Source: Pseudovibrio denitrificans JCM 12308
GTDB lineage: Bacteria > Pseudomonadota > Alphaproteobacteria > Rhizobiales > Stappiaceae
Assembly: GCF_001310815.1 (NCBI RefSeq)
Contig: NZ_BAZK01000028.1
Span: 1-62,966, forward strand
Direction: 5' to 3'
DNA length: 62,966 bases
How positions within the stretch are numbered: the first letter of the stretch is position 1; every line of letters begins with the position of its first letter. The notes below the pieces were generated by a model. That model had not been told where the DNA came from. It made no database searches and worked only from the letters and a program-made list of their open reading frames with translations. Made by a program: the position numbers and the translations under genes. Shown piece after piece: positions 26,713-35,623 of this stretch.

Positions 26713-28935
26713 TTAGTTCAGCTGTGCTGCGTCACCCATGGAGAAGAAGAGGCTTTCGCCGCTGGCATCGTCTACGCCGTCATTGTCGGTAGAGACTAGG
26801 ATGCGGCCATCTTTGGTGATTGCCAAGCCTTCCACCTTATCCGGTGTCCAGCCGTTGGTTGCAGACATGGCTGGCAGCAGGTCGAGAACGACTTTCTTGG
26901 TCAGTACTGGTAGCTCGGTGCCGTGTGGAGCAGGGGTGATGCCTTCCAGAGAGACTGTGGTTACCTGCTTGATAGCTGCTTCCTTACCGCCTTTGTTGTC
27001 ACGCTCCAGAATAGCGAATTTGCCGTTGCCGAGAGCTGTGATTTCGGAGAGGCCAACCCAACCACCGGCGGAACTGCGCGGTGCGTCCAGCGGGTAGTGG
27101 ACGAAGCCCCAACTTTCATCTGCAGGGTCGTAGATGCCGATTTTGGTCATGCCCTTTGGATCGTCGTTCCATTCACGCTGAACTGCGACAGCTACAAGAG
27201 TTTTGCCGTTCATCTCAAACTCGGCCACGCCTTCTAGGGAGAAACGCTTGGCCTGTGCGATGAGGCTTGCTGGCAGTTTGATTTCCTTCTGGATCTCACC
27301 ATTGGCAGAGGCCTGAAGCAGGAAGTGCTCCATTTCCTTCTTCGCGTTGCCTTCAGATGCCAGCCAGAAGCCACCTTCTTTGCGCAGGGCAATGCCTTCC
27401 AGATCGTACTTTTTCGCGGTGCCGCCTGTCAGGTCCATGTGGCCTGTGATTTCAACCGGCTGCTTGGAAACGTCCAGCGTGAAGATGCGGGCCTTGTCGT
27501 AGAAGCTGTCAGAGACGGCATAGAGTTTGTTGGCGTCGTCTTTGTCTGACACCATGCCGGAGATTGCACCCCAGCCGATTGGTGCGTTGGTTTCCGGATC
27601 GATGTTGGAGATCAGTTGCGGGTACACAGCAGATGTTGCGCCGAACTCGTAGAGGCCAACGTGGGCGCGGACTTTGTCTTCTACATTGTCCTTCTCGTTA
27701 GCGACAACGAAGAGATTGCGGGATGGGATTGCCAACAGACCTTCTGGACCGATGTGCGTTGGCAGGAACTGGACGAACTCAGGTTCTGTGCCCGTGTCGC
27801 GGTATACTGCTACGAAGTTTCCACGCTCGGAGTTTACGAAGATCAGGGTTTCTCCGCTGAACTTGCCAACAGTTACCCCCTCTGGCTCGGTGCCCTTCTT
27901 GTGCGCGCGCTTGGCGGGGTAATGCCCGTGGGACATAGCCAGATGCTCCATCTGGTTGCCGCTGTCGAACTCGATGGTGCCGTCTTTGTTCCAGATGGTG
28001 AAGCCACGAGAGCCGCCTTTGTAATCCCCTTCGTTGGCTGTCACAAAGCGATTGTCATCAATCCAAGCCACAGCATCCGGTTCCCGAGGAACATTCACCT
28101 TCGAACCAGAGGCATCAGAGAGACGCGCCTTCTTAACCGGCACGTTTTCAGCGGTTGCTGTCCCGGCAGAGAAGTGGTTGATTATCTTGCCGGAATTCAG
28201 ATCCACGATAGCGAGGTGGTTGTTTTCCTGAAGCGTGACAACAGCTTCGCCCTTGTTGTTGATGGCGACGTACTCTGGCTCTGGGTCATCGCCACCTTCC
28301 GCTGCAAGGCCTGTCATCTCCACGGTGCGCACAGTATCGCAGTTTGTTGGCATGCCGTTTTCGTCTAGATCGAAGATGGTCAAGAAGCCCGCTGGCAGCT
28401 GAGGTAAAGCGCCGTCGTTCAGGTCTTCGTCACGCTCGTTCTCAATAGCGATTGCGAGGAACTTGCCGTCTTTGGAAATAGCTACGGAGTCAGGCTGACC
28501 TTTCACATCGCACTTTGCCGCGATCTGTTTGGTTGCTAAATCGATGACAGCGAGGTAGCCGGAAGGCTTGGTGTAGCTTTCGGAGGTGTTCACGCCAGCA
28601 AGCGCGTAGTTGCCTGAAATGGCTACAGAAGTTGGCTCACCGCCGAGAGCGCTACGCCCTATCGGAACTGGCTGCGCGGCGTTGGAAGCATCGAGGAAGA
28701 CGATCTCTTTCTGAGGGCCATCGGTGAAGGCAAGGGTCATGCCGTCCTCAGAAGCGGCAATGATTTCTGCGACGGTTTCAGACTTGCGGTCTACGCCTTC
28801 TGCCAATGTTTCGTAAACTGGCATGGTCGCGATACGGTTAAAGAACTTTGCTTCAGATGCAGTTACAGCGAAAAGACCTGCTGCCAACATGGCAACTGAA
28901 ATGCCGCCCATAAGTGAAGTGCGAAGAACGCGCAT
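26713..28935 (-). CDS. Exported phytase-like esterase / beta-propeller protein
   Basis: 740 residues with a signal peptide (MRVLRTSLMGGISVAMLAAGLFAVTASEA region). Residues 60-420 are repeated propeller blades (AVIDLATKQIAAKCDVKG, VAIVDLN-type strands, DAVAWIDDNRFVTANEGD). Residues 440-740 match the esterase-like activity of phytase domain (ISGMVSDKDDANKLYAVSDSF, DLEGIALRKEGGFWLASEGN, VEGLAITKDGRILVSTDNDG). Proteins of this build are periplasmic or extracellular and are often annotated as phytase-like or alkaline-phosphatase-like; activity here is not proven. Transcribed alone. Confidence 0.78.
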   Translation of the reverse strand: MRVLRTSLMGGISVAMLAAGLFAVTASEAKFFNRIATMPVYETLAEGVDRKSETVAEIIAASEDGMTLAFTDGPQKEIVFLDASNAAQPVPIGRSALGGEPTSVAISGNYALAGVNTSESYTKPSGYLAVIDLATKQIAAKCDVKGQPDSVAISKDGKFLAIAIENERDEDLNDGALPQLPAGFLTIFDLDENGMPTNCDTVRTVEMTGLAAEGGDDPEPEYVAINNKGEAVVTLQENNHLAIVDLNSGKIINHFSAGTATAENVPVKKARLSDASGSKVNVPREPDAVAWIDDNRFVTANEGDYKGGSRGFTIWNKDGTIEFDSGNQMEHLAMSHGHYPAKRAHKKGTEPEGVTVGKFSGETLIFVNSERGNFVAVYRDTGTEPEFVQFLPTHIGPEGLLAIPSRNLFVVANEKDNVEDKVRAHVGLYEFGATSAVYPQLISNIDPETNAPIGWGAISGMVSDKDDANKLYAVSDSFYDKARIFTLDVSKQPVEITGHMDLTGGTAKKYDLEGIALRKEGGFWLASEGNAKKEMEHFLLQASANGEIQKEIKLPASLIAQAKRFSLEGVAEFEMNGKTLVAVAVQREWNDDPKGMTKIGIYDPADESWGFVHYPLDAPRSSAGGWVGLSEITALGNGKFAILERDNKGGKEAAIKQVTTVSLEGITPAPHGTELPVLTKKVVLDLLPAMSATNGWTPDKVEGLAITKDGRILVSTDNDGVDDASGESLFFSMGDAAQLN

Positions 28936-29060
28936 GAAAATCCCCTGTCAGAATAGTTTTGCGGTTAAGTGCTTTCTGGTTAGGGGCACCGCATGGCAGG
29001 CCTATGAATGTTTGTTGAAGCTTTGATGACGTGATAGCGTGAAACCCAGAGGAACTGCGC

Positions 29061-29810
29061 TTATGGCGTTGTTGGTTCGATGCCGTCGATGGCGTCTATG
29101 AAGGGGTGTTTGGGTTTTAGCGGGAAGCTTTTTTCGAGCATTTGGGCGGATTTTATGCGGTCAAGGCGGAAGGTGCGGACGGCGTTGCGCAGGTGGTCCC
29201 AGGCCATGATGTACCAAACCGGATAGCTCAGGAAGAGGTAGTGCGGTTCGATGGTACGCTGGGAGAGATTGCCGTTTTGATCGCTGTATTCGATTTGGAT
29301 GCACTTGCTCATCAGAAAGGCTTCGTTAATCGGGCTCATGGCGTCGCTGTCGATTTCCTCAAAAGATCCATAGACATAGACTGAAGCTGTGCCGCCGATC
29401 CAGATGCGGGACTTCAGGGTGTCGACTCGGGAGCGCAGTTCCGGGGAGAAAGAAGCAATTAGTTTACGGCGGATTGGCTTGAGGTTGGCCAGCAGGAGAG
29501 GGGAGCGCATGCTTTCTGCGATGGCGAGGCTGATAAGCAGATCGATGGCCTCTTTATACTCTAGCTTGAGACGACCAACTCCCCAACGTGATTGCAGGCG
29601 AATGCCGCCGCCGCGGCCTTTGTCCGCTTCAATCGGCAGACCGCGCTCGCGGAGCAGCTCCAGATCCCGGAACAGGGTTCTTTGAGAAACACCGAGTTCT
29701 TTCGCCAGATCATGGGTTGTCGGGCACTCGCCGGACTTCAGCAGCATTTCGATCTGCTCAAGTCGATCAAGGCGTTCTAGTGCCGTTGCTCTGGTTCTCT
29801 CTGTGGCCAT
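29061..29810 (-). CDS. WYL-domain (YafY/DeoR-type) transcriptional regulator
   Basis: 249 residues. N-terminal HTH_11 (LERLDRLEQIEMLLKSGECP, LAKELGVSQRTLFRDLELLRERGLPI) and the following GGGIRL wing, then a C-terminal WYL-type ligand domain with IEYSDQNGNLSQRTIEPHYLFLSYPVWYIMAWDHLRNAVRTFRLDRI. WYL proteins bind small molecules or nucleic acids and often respond to DNA damage. It is divergent from an ABM-like gene coupled to an AlkD-like repair gene; the 69-bp gap between the starts suggests shared control. Confidence 0.9.
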   Translation of the reverse strand: MATERTRATALERLDRLEQIEMLLKSGECPTTHDLAKELGVSQRTLFRDLELLRERGLPIEADKGRGGGIRLQSRWGVGRLKLEYKEAIDLLISLAIAESMRSPLLLANLKPIRRKLIASFSPELRSRVDTLKSRIWIGGTASVYVYGSFEEIDSDAMSPINEAFLMSKCIQIEYSDQNGNLSQRTIEPHYLFLSYPVWYIMAWDHLRNAVRTFRLDRIKSAQMLEKSFPLKPKHPFIDAIDGIEPTTP

Positions 29811-29879
29811 AAAAGAAATGTGTCATTAAATGGCATATTTGTCCATACAAACGGGTCATCGAGACTTTTAAGGATAATA

Positions 29880-30212
29880 ATGATGACCAACCAAGTGATT
29901 GAGTTTGCTCCTTTTCATCTTGCTGCTGATAAGACGGAGGCGGATCTTGTAGCTGCTTCTGAGCGGTTTCAGATTGAGTTTCTGGATGGGCATAAAGGCT
30001 TTGTGCGTCGTTCACTGGTGAAGCATGAGGATGGTGCTTATGCTGATATTGTGGTTTGGGCAGATAGCAGCGCGAGTGAGCGGGCATTTGCTGCGGCTGG
30101 CCAGCATGAAGCCGGGCAGGCGTATTTTTCAATGATCGATATGAGCCGTGAGCATCAGCCACGTAAAGCAGGTGCAATGGAGTTTTTTTGCGTGGTGGGG
30201 ACTTATGGCTGA
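29880..30212 (+). CDS. Small ABM-like (dimeric alpha-beta barrel) protein
   Basis: 110 residues from the ATG at 29880 (AAGGA six bases upstream). The pattern VIEFAPFHLAADKTEADLVAASERFQIEFL, then HEDGAYADIVVWADSSASERAF and a final MEFFCVVGTYG, resembles antibiotic-biosynthesis-monooxygenase-like ferredoxin folds. No catalytic residues are assignable. Its stop overlaps the ATG of the AlkD-like gene (30205-30212), so the two are translated together. Confidence 0.65.
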   Translation: MMTNQVIEFAPFHLAADKTEADLVAASERFQIEFLDGHKGFVRRSLVKHEDGAYADIVVWADSSASERAFAAAGQHEAGQAYFSMIDMSREHQPRKAGAMEFFCVVGTYG

Positions 30213-31353
30213 GCCTTTTAAAGAGGTCTTCAATCAAGCCTCTATCCAACGTGTGGCCTCTGCTTTAGTGAAGGTTCATCTTGCGTTTGACAGTGCTGGT
30301 TTTATGGTGGAAGCGCTGGAGGGATTGAGTGATCTGGAGCTGAAGGAGCGCTCACTTCATCTGGCACGTTGTCTGCGTCGTTATCTGCCGGAAGATTACA
30401 GCGACGCGCTCTGGATCATGATGGCGACGCTTTCTGCCCCGCTGGCTATGGATGACGAGCCTGTCTGGGAGCATGAAGGGGATGGGCTCTATGGTTTCAT
30501 CACCATGCCGTACTCGGACTATGTTCTGCTTTATGGTCTGGAGCACTTTGAGCTTTCCATGGCGGCCATGAAAGAGATGACCAGTAGGTTCTCTGCTGAG
30601 TTTGCTATTCGTGCCTTCATTGAGCGCTATGAAGATGAAGCGATGGTGTTGTTGACTGAATGGGCCAAGGATGAAAGCGCCCATGTTCGGCGGCTCGTTT
30701 CTGAGGGGACGCGACCACGGTTGCCATGGGGGCAGCGGTTGAAGGGGTTCATTGAAGCGCCGGAGAAGTGTTTGCCTTTGTTGGAGGCGTTGAAGGATGA
30801 TGAGACCGAGTATGTGCGCCGGTCTGTTGCAAATCATCTCAATGACATCTCAAAGGATCATCCGGATCTGACAGCTGAGGTGTGTAAGAGATGGATGGAA
30901 GAGCCTACTGAGCAACGGAAGCGGATGGTACGCCATGCTCTTCGGAGTAACGTGAAAGCTGCGCATCTGCCGAGCCTTGCGGTGCTTGGGTATGATCCTG
31001 AACATGCACAGGTTGTCTCCGGTGAGCTGCGGGATAGTCGCGTGGAATTTGGCTCCAAGCTCTCCTTTGCTGCTGAGATCGCGAACTCCTCCGACCAGCC
31101 GATCTCTTACATGCTGGATTTTGTAATCTACCATCGGAAAGCCAACGGGACTTTGGCGCCCAAGGTGTTCAAATGGAAGCGTGGGGAGTTGCGTGCTGGG
31201 CAGACGCTTTCTGTTACAGGCCAGCATAGTATGCGGCCGATTACGACACGGCGGTATTACGATGGTGAGCACAAGCTGGCGGTTTTGCTGAATGGAGTTG
31301 AAACACCGGTGGGCTCGTTTGATCTGGTTGGTGTTGAAGAGATGATGGCTTAG
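30205..31353 (+). CDS. DNA alkylation repair (AlkD-like HEAT) protein
   Basis: 382 residues from the ATG at 30205, overlapping the previous gene by 8 bases. Residues 1-265 form an all-helical HEAT-like repeat array with WAKDESAHVRRLVSEGTRPRLPWGQRL and ALKDDETEYVRRSVANHLNDISKDHP, the characteristic signature of the AlkD/DNA-alkylation-repair superfamily (glycosylases for 3-methyladenine and bulky N-alkyl adducts). Residues 280-382 are an added beta-rich domain (EFGSKLSFAAEIANSSDQPISYMLDFVIYHRK) common to the longer members. Neighbouring WYL regulator fits damage-linked control. Confidence 0.85.
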   Translation: MAEPFKEVFNQASIQRVASALVKVHLAFDSAGFMVEALEGLSDLELKERSLHLARCLRRYLPEDYSDALWIMMATLSAPLAMDDEPVWEHEGDGLYGFITMPYSDYVLLYGLEHFELSMAAMKEMTSRFSAEFAIRAFIERYEDEAMVLLTEWAKDESAHVRRLVSEGTRPRLPWGQRLKGFIEAPEKCLPLLEALKDDETEYVRRSVANHLNDISKDHPDLTAEVCKRWMEEPTEQRKRMVRHALRSNVKAAHLPSLAVLGYDPEHAQVVSGELRDSRVEFGSKLSFAAEIANSSDQPISYMLDFVIYHRKANGTLAPKVFKWKRGELRAGQTLSVTGQHSMRPITTRRYYDGEHKLAVLLNGVETPVGSFDLVGVEEMMA

Positions 31354-31371
31354 TTCCGTAACGGACAAGCC

Positions 31372-31399
31372 TTGACACAATGAGATAATAGATTATCTA
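31372..31399 (+). promoter_or_regulatory. Promoter with a perfect palindrome over the -10 region
   Basis: TTGACA at 31372-31377 is a consensus -35. A perfect palindrome AGATAAT-ag-ATTATCT (31383-31398) lies where the spacer and -10 (TATCTA, 16-bp spacer) would be, so a bound regulator would block RNA polymerase at the ABC membrane gene downstream. Confidence 0.6.
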
Positions 31400-31434
31400 A
31401 AATGACAATTTATTATCTTCGTGTTGAGGACCTA

Positions 31435-32291
31435 ATGCGTTTAGAGGGGTATCTTGGGCTTTCTACTATTGTGAAGACCTTTCCTTATCGGATCTGTCTG
31501 ACATGGGCTGCTGTGCTCGCAGAGAACTTTCTGATGGCGTTGATCCCGCTGCTGATCGGGTTTGCCATCGATGACCTGCTACAGGGTGCCTATGATAATG
31601 TCATTATAATGGGAGCCCTGCTTGTCGGGCTGACAGTGATTGCCGTTGCCCGGCGGATTTATGATACTCGCGCCTACGGTACCATCCGCGTTCATCTTGG
31701 TGCTGCGCTGGATCAGAAGCATCAGAATAAGCCGGTCTCTAAACGGGCTGCGCGGCTGAATATGAGCCGGGAGCTGGTGGACTATCTGGAAGGTGAAGTA
31801 CCTGAGGTGCTTTCAGCTGTTATTCAGATCATTGTAGCTCTGGTGGTGCTCGCCGGGTTTCATTTGTTACTGTCTGCCTCTGCTTTTGCAGTCGTTCTCC
31901 TGATGCTGCTGACCTACTCGATGTTTAATAGCCGATTCTATCTGCTGAACTCCTCGCTGAATGAGGAGAGCGAAAATCAGGTGAATGTGCTGGAGCGCGG
32001 TAATAGGAAAGGTGTCTGGCGACATCTGAAAGCTTTGCGAACTCATGAAGTGCGGCTTTCAGATACAGAAGCGATCGTTTATGGCGTGATCTTCCTGTTT
32101 CAGATCGCCTTCATTGTCACCAACCTGGTGCTTGCAGCAGGGCTGCCGGATATGAGCACGGGATGATCTTCTCTATTGTCGCGTATTCATGGGAATTTGT
32201 AGAAGCTGCCATCATGCTGCCCATGACGATGCAGAGCCTGACACGTCTTAATGAGATCACAGCACGTATTAATAATGTCGAGGAAGAGTAG
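31435..32291 (+). pseudogene. ABC transporter six-helix domain protein without ATPase, frameshifted
   Basis: From the ATG at 31435 (GAGGA upstream) the protein has the six-helix ABC exporter membrane domain: VLAENFLMALIPLLIGFAIDDLL, IIMGALLVGLTVIAVARRI, DTRAYGTIRVHL, SAVIQIIVALVVLAGFHLLL and later helices. It breaks at 32166; adding one G at 32160-32162 gives PDMSTGMIFSIVAYSWEFVE and an end at 32291, about 286 residues. No nucleotide-binding domain follows before the next gene, so this belongs to the stand-alone ABC six-TM class and not to a truncated full exporter. Function unknown; partner ATPase not in the window. Confidence 0.72.
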
Positions 32292-32341
32292 GGACGGGCA
32301 AGAGCTGGTGGTTTTTCCAGCTCTTGTGTTTGTCAGTTAGA

Positions 32342-33109
32342 TCAGCGGTGGTTGGACAGGCGTGGGCGTGCGCCGTTGGCGATCTTACGCAGGCCTTTGA
32401 AGTCGAGAACTTCAATCTTGTGCTTGCCGATGAGTTTGACTGCGCCTTCTTTTTCCAAGCTCTTCAGAACACGGCTGACGGTTTCAGCGCGCAGGCCGAG
32501 ATAGTCAGCGATAGACTGTCTGGAGATTGGCAGAGTGAACTCTTCCACGAAACGCGGGATGTTCATGCGGTTGCGCAGTTCAAAGATAAAGGAGGCCATG
32601 CGCTCTGTGGGGGTCTTCTTGCCCAGATCAGAGGAATGGTCGAACTGCTGGTGCATGATATCTGTTGCGCGGCGCCAGTAGATGCGGCGCAGGTTTCCAT
32701 CCCGCAGGAGCAGTTCTTCGAACACATTACGCGGGACAAGCTTTACGGATGTTGGCGCAAGCGCGACAACCTCACCGGATGCGTGTCTGTCCGCGCGGTT
32801 CATGTCGAGGTATTCGCCCGGGAAGCGGAGTGTCAGCAGAGAGCGGCGGCCATCACTCAAATGACTCTCAACGGCAATCACACCAGTGAGAACAGCAAAG
32901 ACGACTGGTTCCGGAAAGTCTTCGGGCGCCAGCTGATCACCTTCGTTCAGCTCGATGGTTCGAGCGGTGCGAAGTTCAGCTCTGTCGAAATGAAGATGCA
33001 TAGGACGGCAGATGCATTCTTCGCCCTTAAAACCGCAGGTTTCATGAACACATTCAAAAGATGGTTGGTCAGGCGATGACGCTATCTTAGGAGGGGTTGT
33101 CCCCGACAT
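32342..33109 (-). CDS. CRP/FNR-family regulator with N-terminal four-cysteine cluster
   Basis: 255 residues. Residues 18-36 hold four cysteines, C20, C25, C32 and C34 (CX4CX6CXC). A cyclic-nucleotide-type beta roll spans about 45-140, a long dimer helix follows, and the helix-turn-helix SRQSIADYLGLRAETVSRVLK has the E-x-x-S-R recognition signature of FNR. The internal Cys (position about 122 in E. coli FNR) is missing and no other Cys exists, so any Fe-S cluster must be held by the N-terminal four. A perfect FNR box lies in the divergent region toward the idr operon. It is the likely anaerobic (or oxidant) switch for that operon and may control itself. Confidence 0.85.
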   Translation of the reverse strand: MSGTTPPKIASSPDQPSFECVHETCGFKGEECICRPMHLHFDRAELRTARTIELNEGDQLAPEDFPEPVVFAVLTGVIAVESHLSDGRRSLLTLRFPGEYLDMNRADRHASGEVVALAPTSVKLVPRNVFEELLLRDGNLRRIYWRRATDIMHQQFDHSSDLGKKTPTERMASFIFELRNRMNIPRFVEEFTLPISRQSIADYLGLRAETVSRVLKSLEKEGAVKLIGKHKIEVLDFKGLRKIANGARPRLSNHR

Positions 33110-33167
33110 GCGTTAAGCTCCCCGCTTATTACGTGATTTGGCGTAAAGTCCCCTGTAGTAAAGGACA

Positions 33168-33181
33168 TTGATATAAATCAA
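33168..33181. promoter_or_regulatory. FNR box
   Basis: TTGATATAAATCAA is a perfect match to the FNR consensus TTGAT-N4-ATCAA. It lies 59 bp upstream of the regulator start and about 200 bp upstream of the first idr gene, consistent with anaerobic activation of the operon and possible autoregulation. Confidence 0.85.
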
Positions 33182-33382
33182 TATTCTAAGGATTACTTTT
33201 ATTCAACATTTTGTTACCGGATGAAGGTGAAAAAATATCATTGTTTAGAACTCTTAAATCCAGCTTCTGATTGCAATCAATGAATGCAGTTCAACCCCAT
33301 GCAGAAATAATGCGTATTCGGGGATCGACGCCGCTTGGCAACGAATCCAGGCGGCGTCATCCTAGGCAAACTGGGGGTAACA

Positions 33383-34456
33383 ATGCGCCTTCTCGTCGGT
33401 ATGTCGATTGCTTTGATGACAAGCACTGCGGCATTCGCAACAGATTTAGGGCCTGTTGCAAAAATTGAGCAGAATCCTGCTCTTGTAGAACTGGGAAAAC
33501 GCTTATTCTATGATAGCCGTTTGTCTGGTGACACCAACCTTAGCTGTTCAACATGTCATGATCCAGCTAAGGCGTTCACAGATGGCGAACAGCTTTCTAC
33601 TGCATATACAGGTACAGAAGGTTTCCGTAACACGCCAACACTGGCGAACGTCGGACACCGTGCTGCATGGATGCATGATGGCCGTTTGGGTACAAACCTG
33701 AACGACGTGTCTCGTGGTATGATCACAGAGACCTACATCATGAACATGGATATGCGTATTATGCAGGAGCGCTTTAAGCAGGATCCTGTTTACGTTGAAA
33801 TGTTTAAAGCTGCGGGCAAGGGCGAACCATCCAACGGTGGTGCTCGTGGTGCTTTGGAAGCATTCCTTAAATCCATTACATCTCAAGGTTCCGCGTTTGA
33901 CCGTGGTGAGCTGACCGTCGCTGAGAGACGCGGTTATGAACTCTTCATGGGCAAAGCAGGATGTTCTTCCTGTCACTCCGGCAACCGCTTCACTGATGAT
34001 CAGCCACACAATACCGGTGTTCCAAACAACCCGGACATCTGGTCTGATCCGCTACGTCACATCACCTATGTGACTTACGCGAAGTTCATGGGCGTAGAAA
34101 ACTACATGAACCTGCGTGAAGATCAGGGTGCATACATCCGGGATCATAAAGAAGAGAACAAGCGTTCCTTCCTGACCCCAACTCTTCGTGAGCTGACCTA
34201 CACCGCGCCTTACATGCACAACGGCATGCTGGCGACCCTTGAAGACGTTGTAGAATTCTACAACCAGGGCGGCGGTGATGATGTCAACAAAGACTCACGT
34301 CTGAAGCCACTCAACCTGAAGAACAGCGAAAAAGCAAATCTGGTCGCGTTCCTCAAGTCCTTGTCTGGCGACAGCTTCGATACTCCTGAATACGTTTGGA
34401 CAGCCGACGACTACTCTTACGAGTTGATCGAAGACTGGAAAAACAAGAAGAACTAG
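33383..34456 (+). CDS. idrP: Dihaem cytochrome c peroxidase-family protein of iodate reductase cluster (first IdrP)
   Basis: 357 residues from the ATG at 33383 (GGGGGTAA upstream); Sec signal ending TSTAAFA. Two c-type haem sites: C55-STC-H59 and C194-SSC-H198, as in MauG/CcpA dihaem peroxidases. Conserved RNTPTLANVGHRAAWMHDGRL and LRELTYTAPYMHNGMLATLEDVVEFYNQGG are family motifs. In iodate-respiring bacteria two such periplasmic proteins (IdrP1 and IdrP2) accompany the Mo enzyme and are thought to deal with hydrogen peroxide or reduced iodine intermediates. First of four tightly spaced genes (12 bases to the next). Which of P1 or P2 it is cannot be decided here. Confidence 0.85.
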   Translation: MRLLVGMSIALMTSTAAFATDLGPVAKIEQNPALVELGKRLFYDSRLSGDTNLSCSTCHDPAKAFTDGEQLSTAYTGTEGFRNTPTLANVGHRAAWMHDGRLGTNLNDVSRGMITETYIMNMDMRIMQERFKQDPVYVEMFKAAGKGEPSNGGARGALEAFLKSITSQGSAFDRGELTVAERRGYELFMGKAGCSSCHSGNRFTDDQPHNTGVPNNPDIWSDPLRHITYVTYAKFMGVENYMNLREDQGAYIRDHKEENKRSFLTPTLRELTYTAPYMHNGMLATLEDVVEFYNQGGGDDVNKDSRLKPLNLKNSEKANLVAFLKSLSGDSFDTPEYVWTADDYSYELIEDWKNKKN

Positions 34457-34468
34457 GGGGCTGCTAAA

Positions 34469-35611
34469 ATGACAACATTCAAAAAAACCATTAGTGCGAT
34501 TGCACTTGCTGGTGTTTCCATTGTTGCAGTGGCAGCTGGTGTTCAAGCGGCTGAAAAACGCCCGGCAGAACTGGCTCCTTTGGGAGAGCCTCCTTCTCCA
34601 CCAGATAACCCAATGACACCTGAAAAGGTTGAGCTGGGTAAGCTTCTGTTCTTCGATCCACGCCTCTCCGGTAACGGTGCAATGCCTTGTTCAGCATGTC
34701 ACCTTCCAGAACTTGGCTGGGATTTCCCGGACAAGATCTCTCTGGGCTACCCAGGTACTGTTCACTGGCGTAACTCACCAACCATCGTGAACTCTGCTTA
34801 CTACGGCAATCTGTTCTGGACTGGTGTTTCCAAATCTCTGGAAGCTGAAGCCCGCACAGCTGCACGTGGCGGTGTTGCCGGTAACGGTGAAGACGACATG
34901 ATGGAAGCACGCCTTGCGTTCATTCCTGAATATCGTGAGCGCTTCAATGACGTGTTCGGCACAGAATATCCGCTGATGCGCGACGCTTACATGGCGATTG
35001 CTGCATTTGAACGTTCCATCGTTCAGCGCGATACTCCGTTCGATCTGTACATGCTGGGTGATGACGATGCTCTGAGTGACCAGCAGAAGCGTGGTATGGA
35101 ACTGTTCACCGGCAAAGCAGGTTGTTCAACCTGTCACGATGGTGCTCTGATCTCCAACCAGAAGTACTACAACCTCGGCGTTCCAGCTTATGACGGCTGG
35201 GAAGATGATGAGCTTGCACAGATCACCTTCCGCTTCGAGCTTTATGCAAAAGGCTCCACGGAAGAGAAATATCGTAAGTGGAAGGACGATCCGGGCCTTT
35301 ACTTCGTGACCAAGCAGGAAGCTGACCTCGGTAAATTCCGTGTGCCTTCTCTGCGTTACACCAAGTACACCGCTCCTTACATGCACAACGGCATGCTGGA
35401 AACTCTGGAAGACGTAGTTGAATTCTACAACCAGGGTGGTGGCACTAACGACTGGGCAGCAACGAAAACTGACCTGATCAAACCTCTTGGTCTGACCGAC
35501 AAAGAGAAAGCTGATCTGGTGGCATTCGTAGAAAGCTTCTCTGGCGAGCGTCTTCTCATGGAAACACCTGATCTTCCTGAGTATGAACCGCTTCCGGCTG
35601 TAACGAACTAA
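34469..35611 (+). CDS. idrP: Dihaem cytochrome c peroxidase-family protein of iodate reductase cluster (second IdrP)
   Basis: 380 residues with a Sec signal (IALAGVSIVAVAAGVQA, then AEKRPAEL). Haem sites C74-SAC-H78 and C219-STC-H223. It shares WRNSPTIVNSAYYGNLFWTG, TAPYMHNGMLETLEDVVEFYNQGG and overall layout with the preceding gene, so the two are paralogues, diverged in the first haem domain. It is periplasmic. Pairing with a Rieske and an AioA-like Mo protein in one operon is the hallmark of idr clusters and is not seen with arsenite oxidase. Confidence 0.86.
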   Translation: MTTFKKTISAIALAGVSIVAVAAGVQAAEKRPAELAPLGEPPSPPDNPMTPEKVELGKLLFFDPRLSGNGAMPCSACHLPELGWDFPDKISLGYPGTVHWRNSPTIVNSAYYGNLFWTGVSKSLEAEARTAARGGVAGNGEDDMMEARLAFIPEYRERFNDVFGTEYPLMRDAYMAIAAFERSIVQRDTPFDLYMLGDDDALSDQQKRGMELFTGKAGCSTCHDGALISNQKYYNLGVPAYDGWEDDELAQITFRFELYAKGSTEEKYRKWKDDPGLYFVTKQEADLGKFRVPSLRYTKYTAPYMHNGMLETLEDVVEFYNQGGGTNDWAATKTDLIKPLGLTDKEKADLVAFVESFSGERLLMETPDLPEYEPLPAVTN

Positions 35612-35623
35612 GAGGAGATGGAG

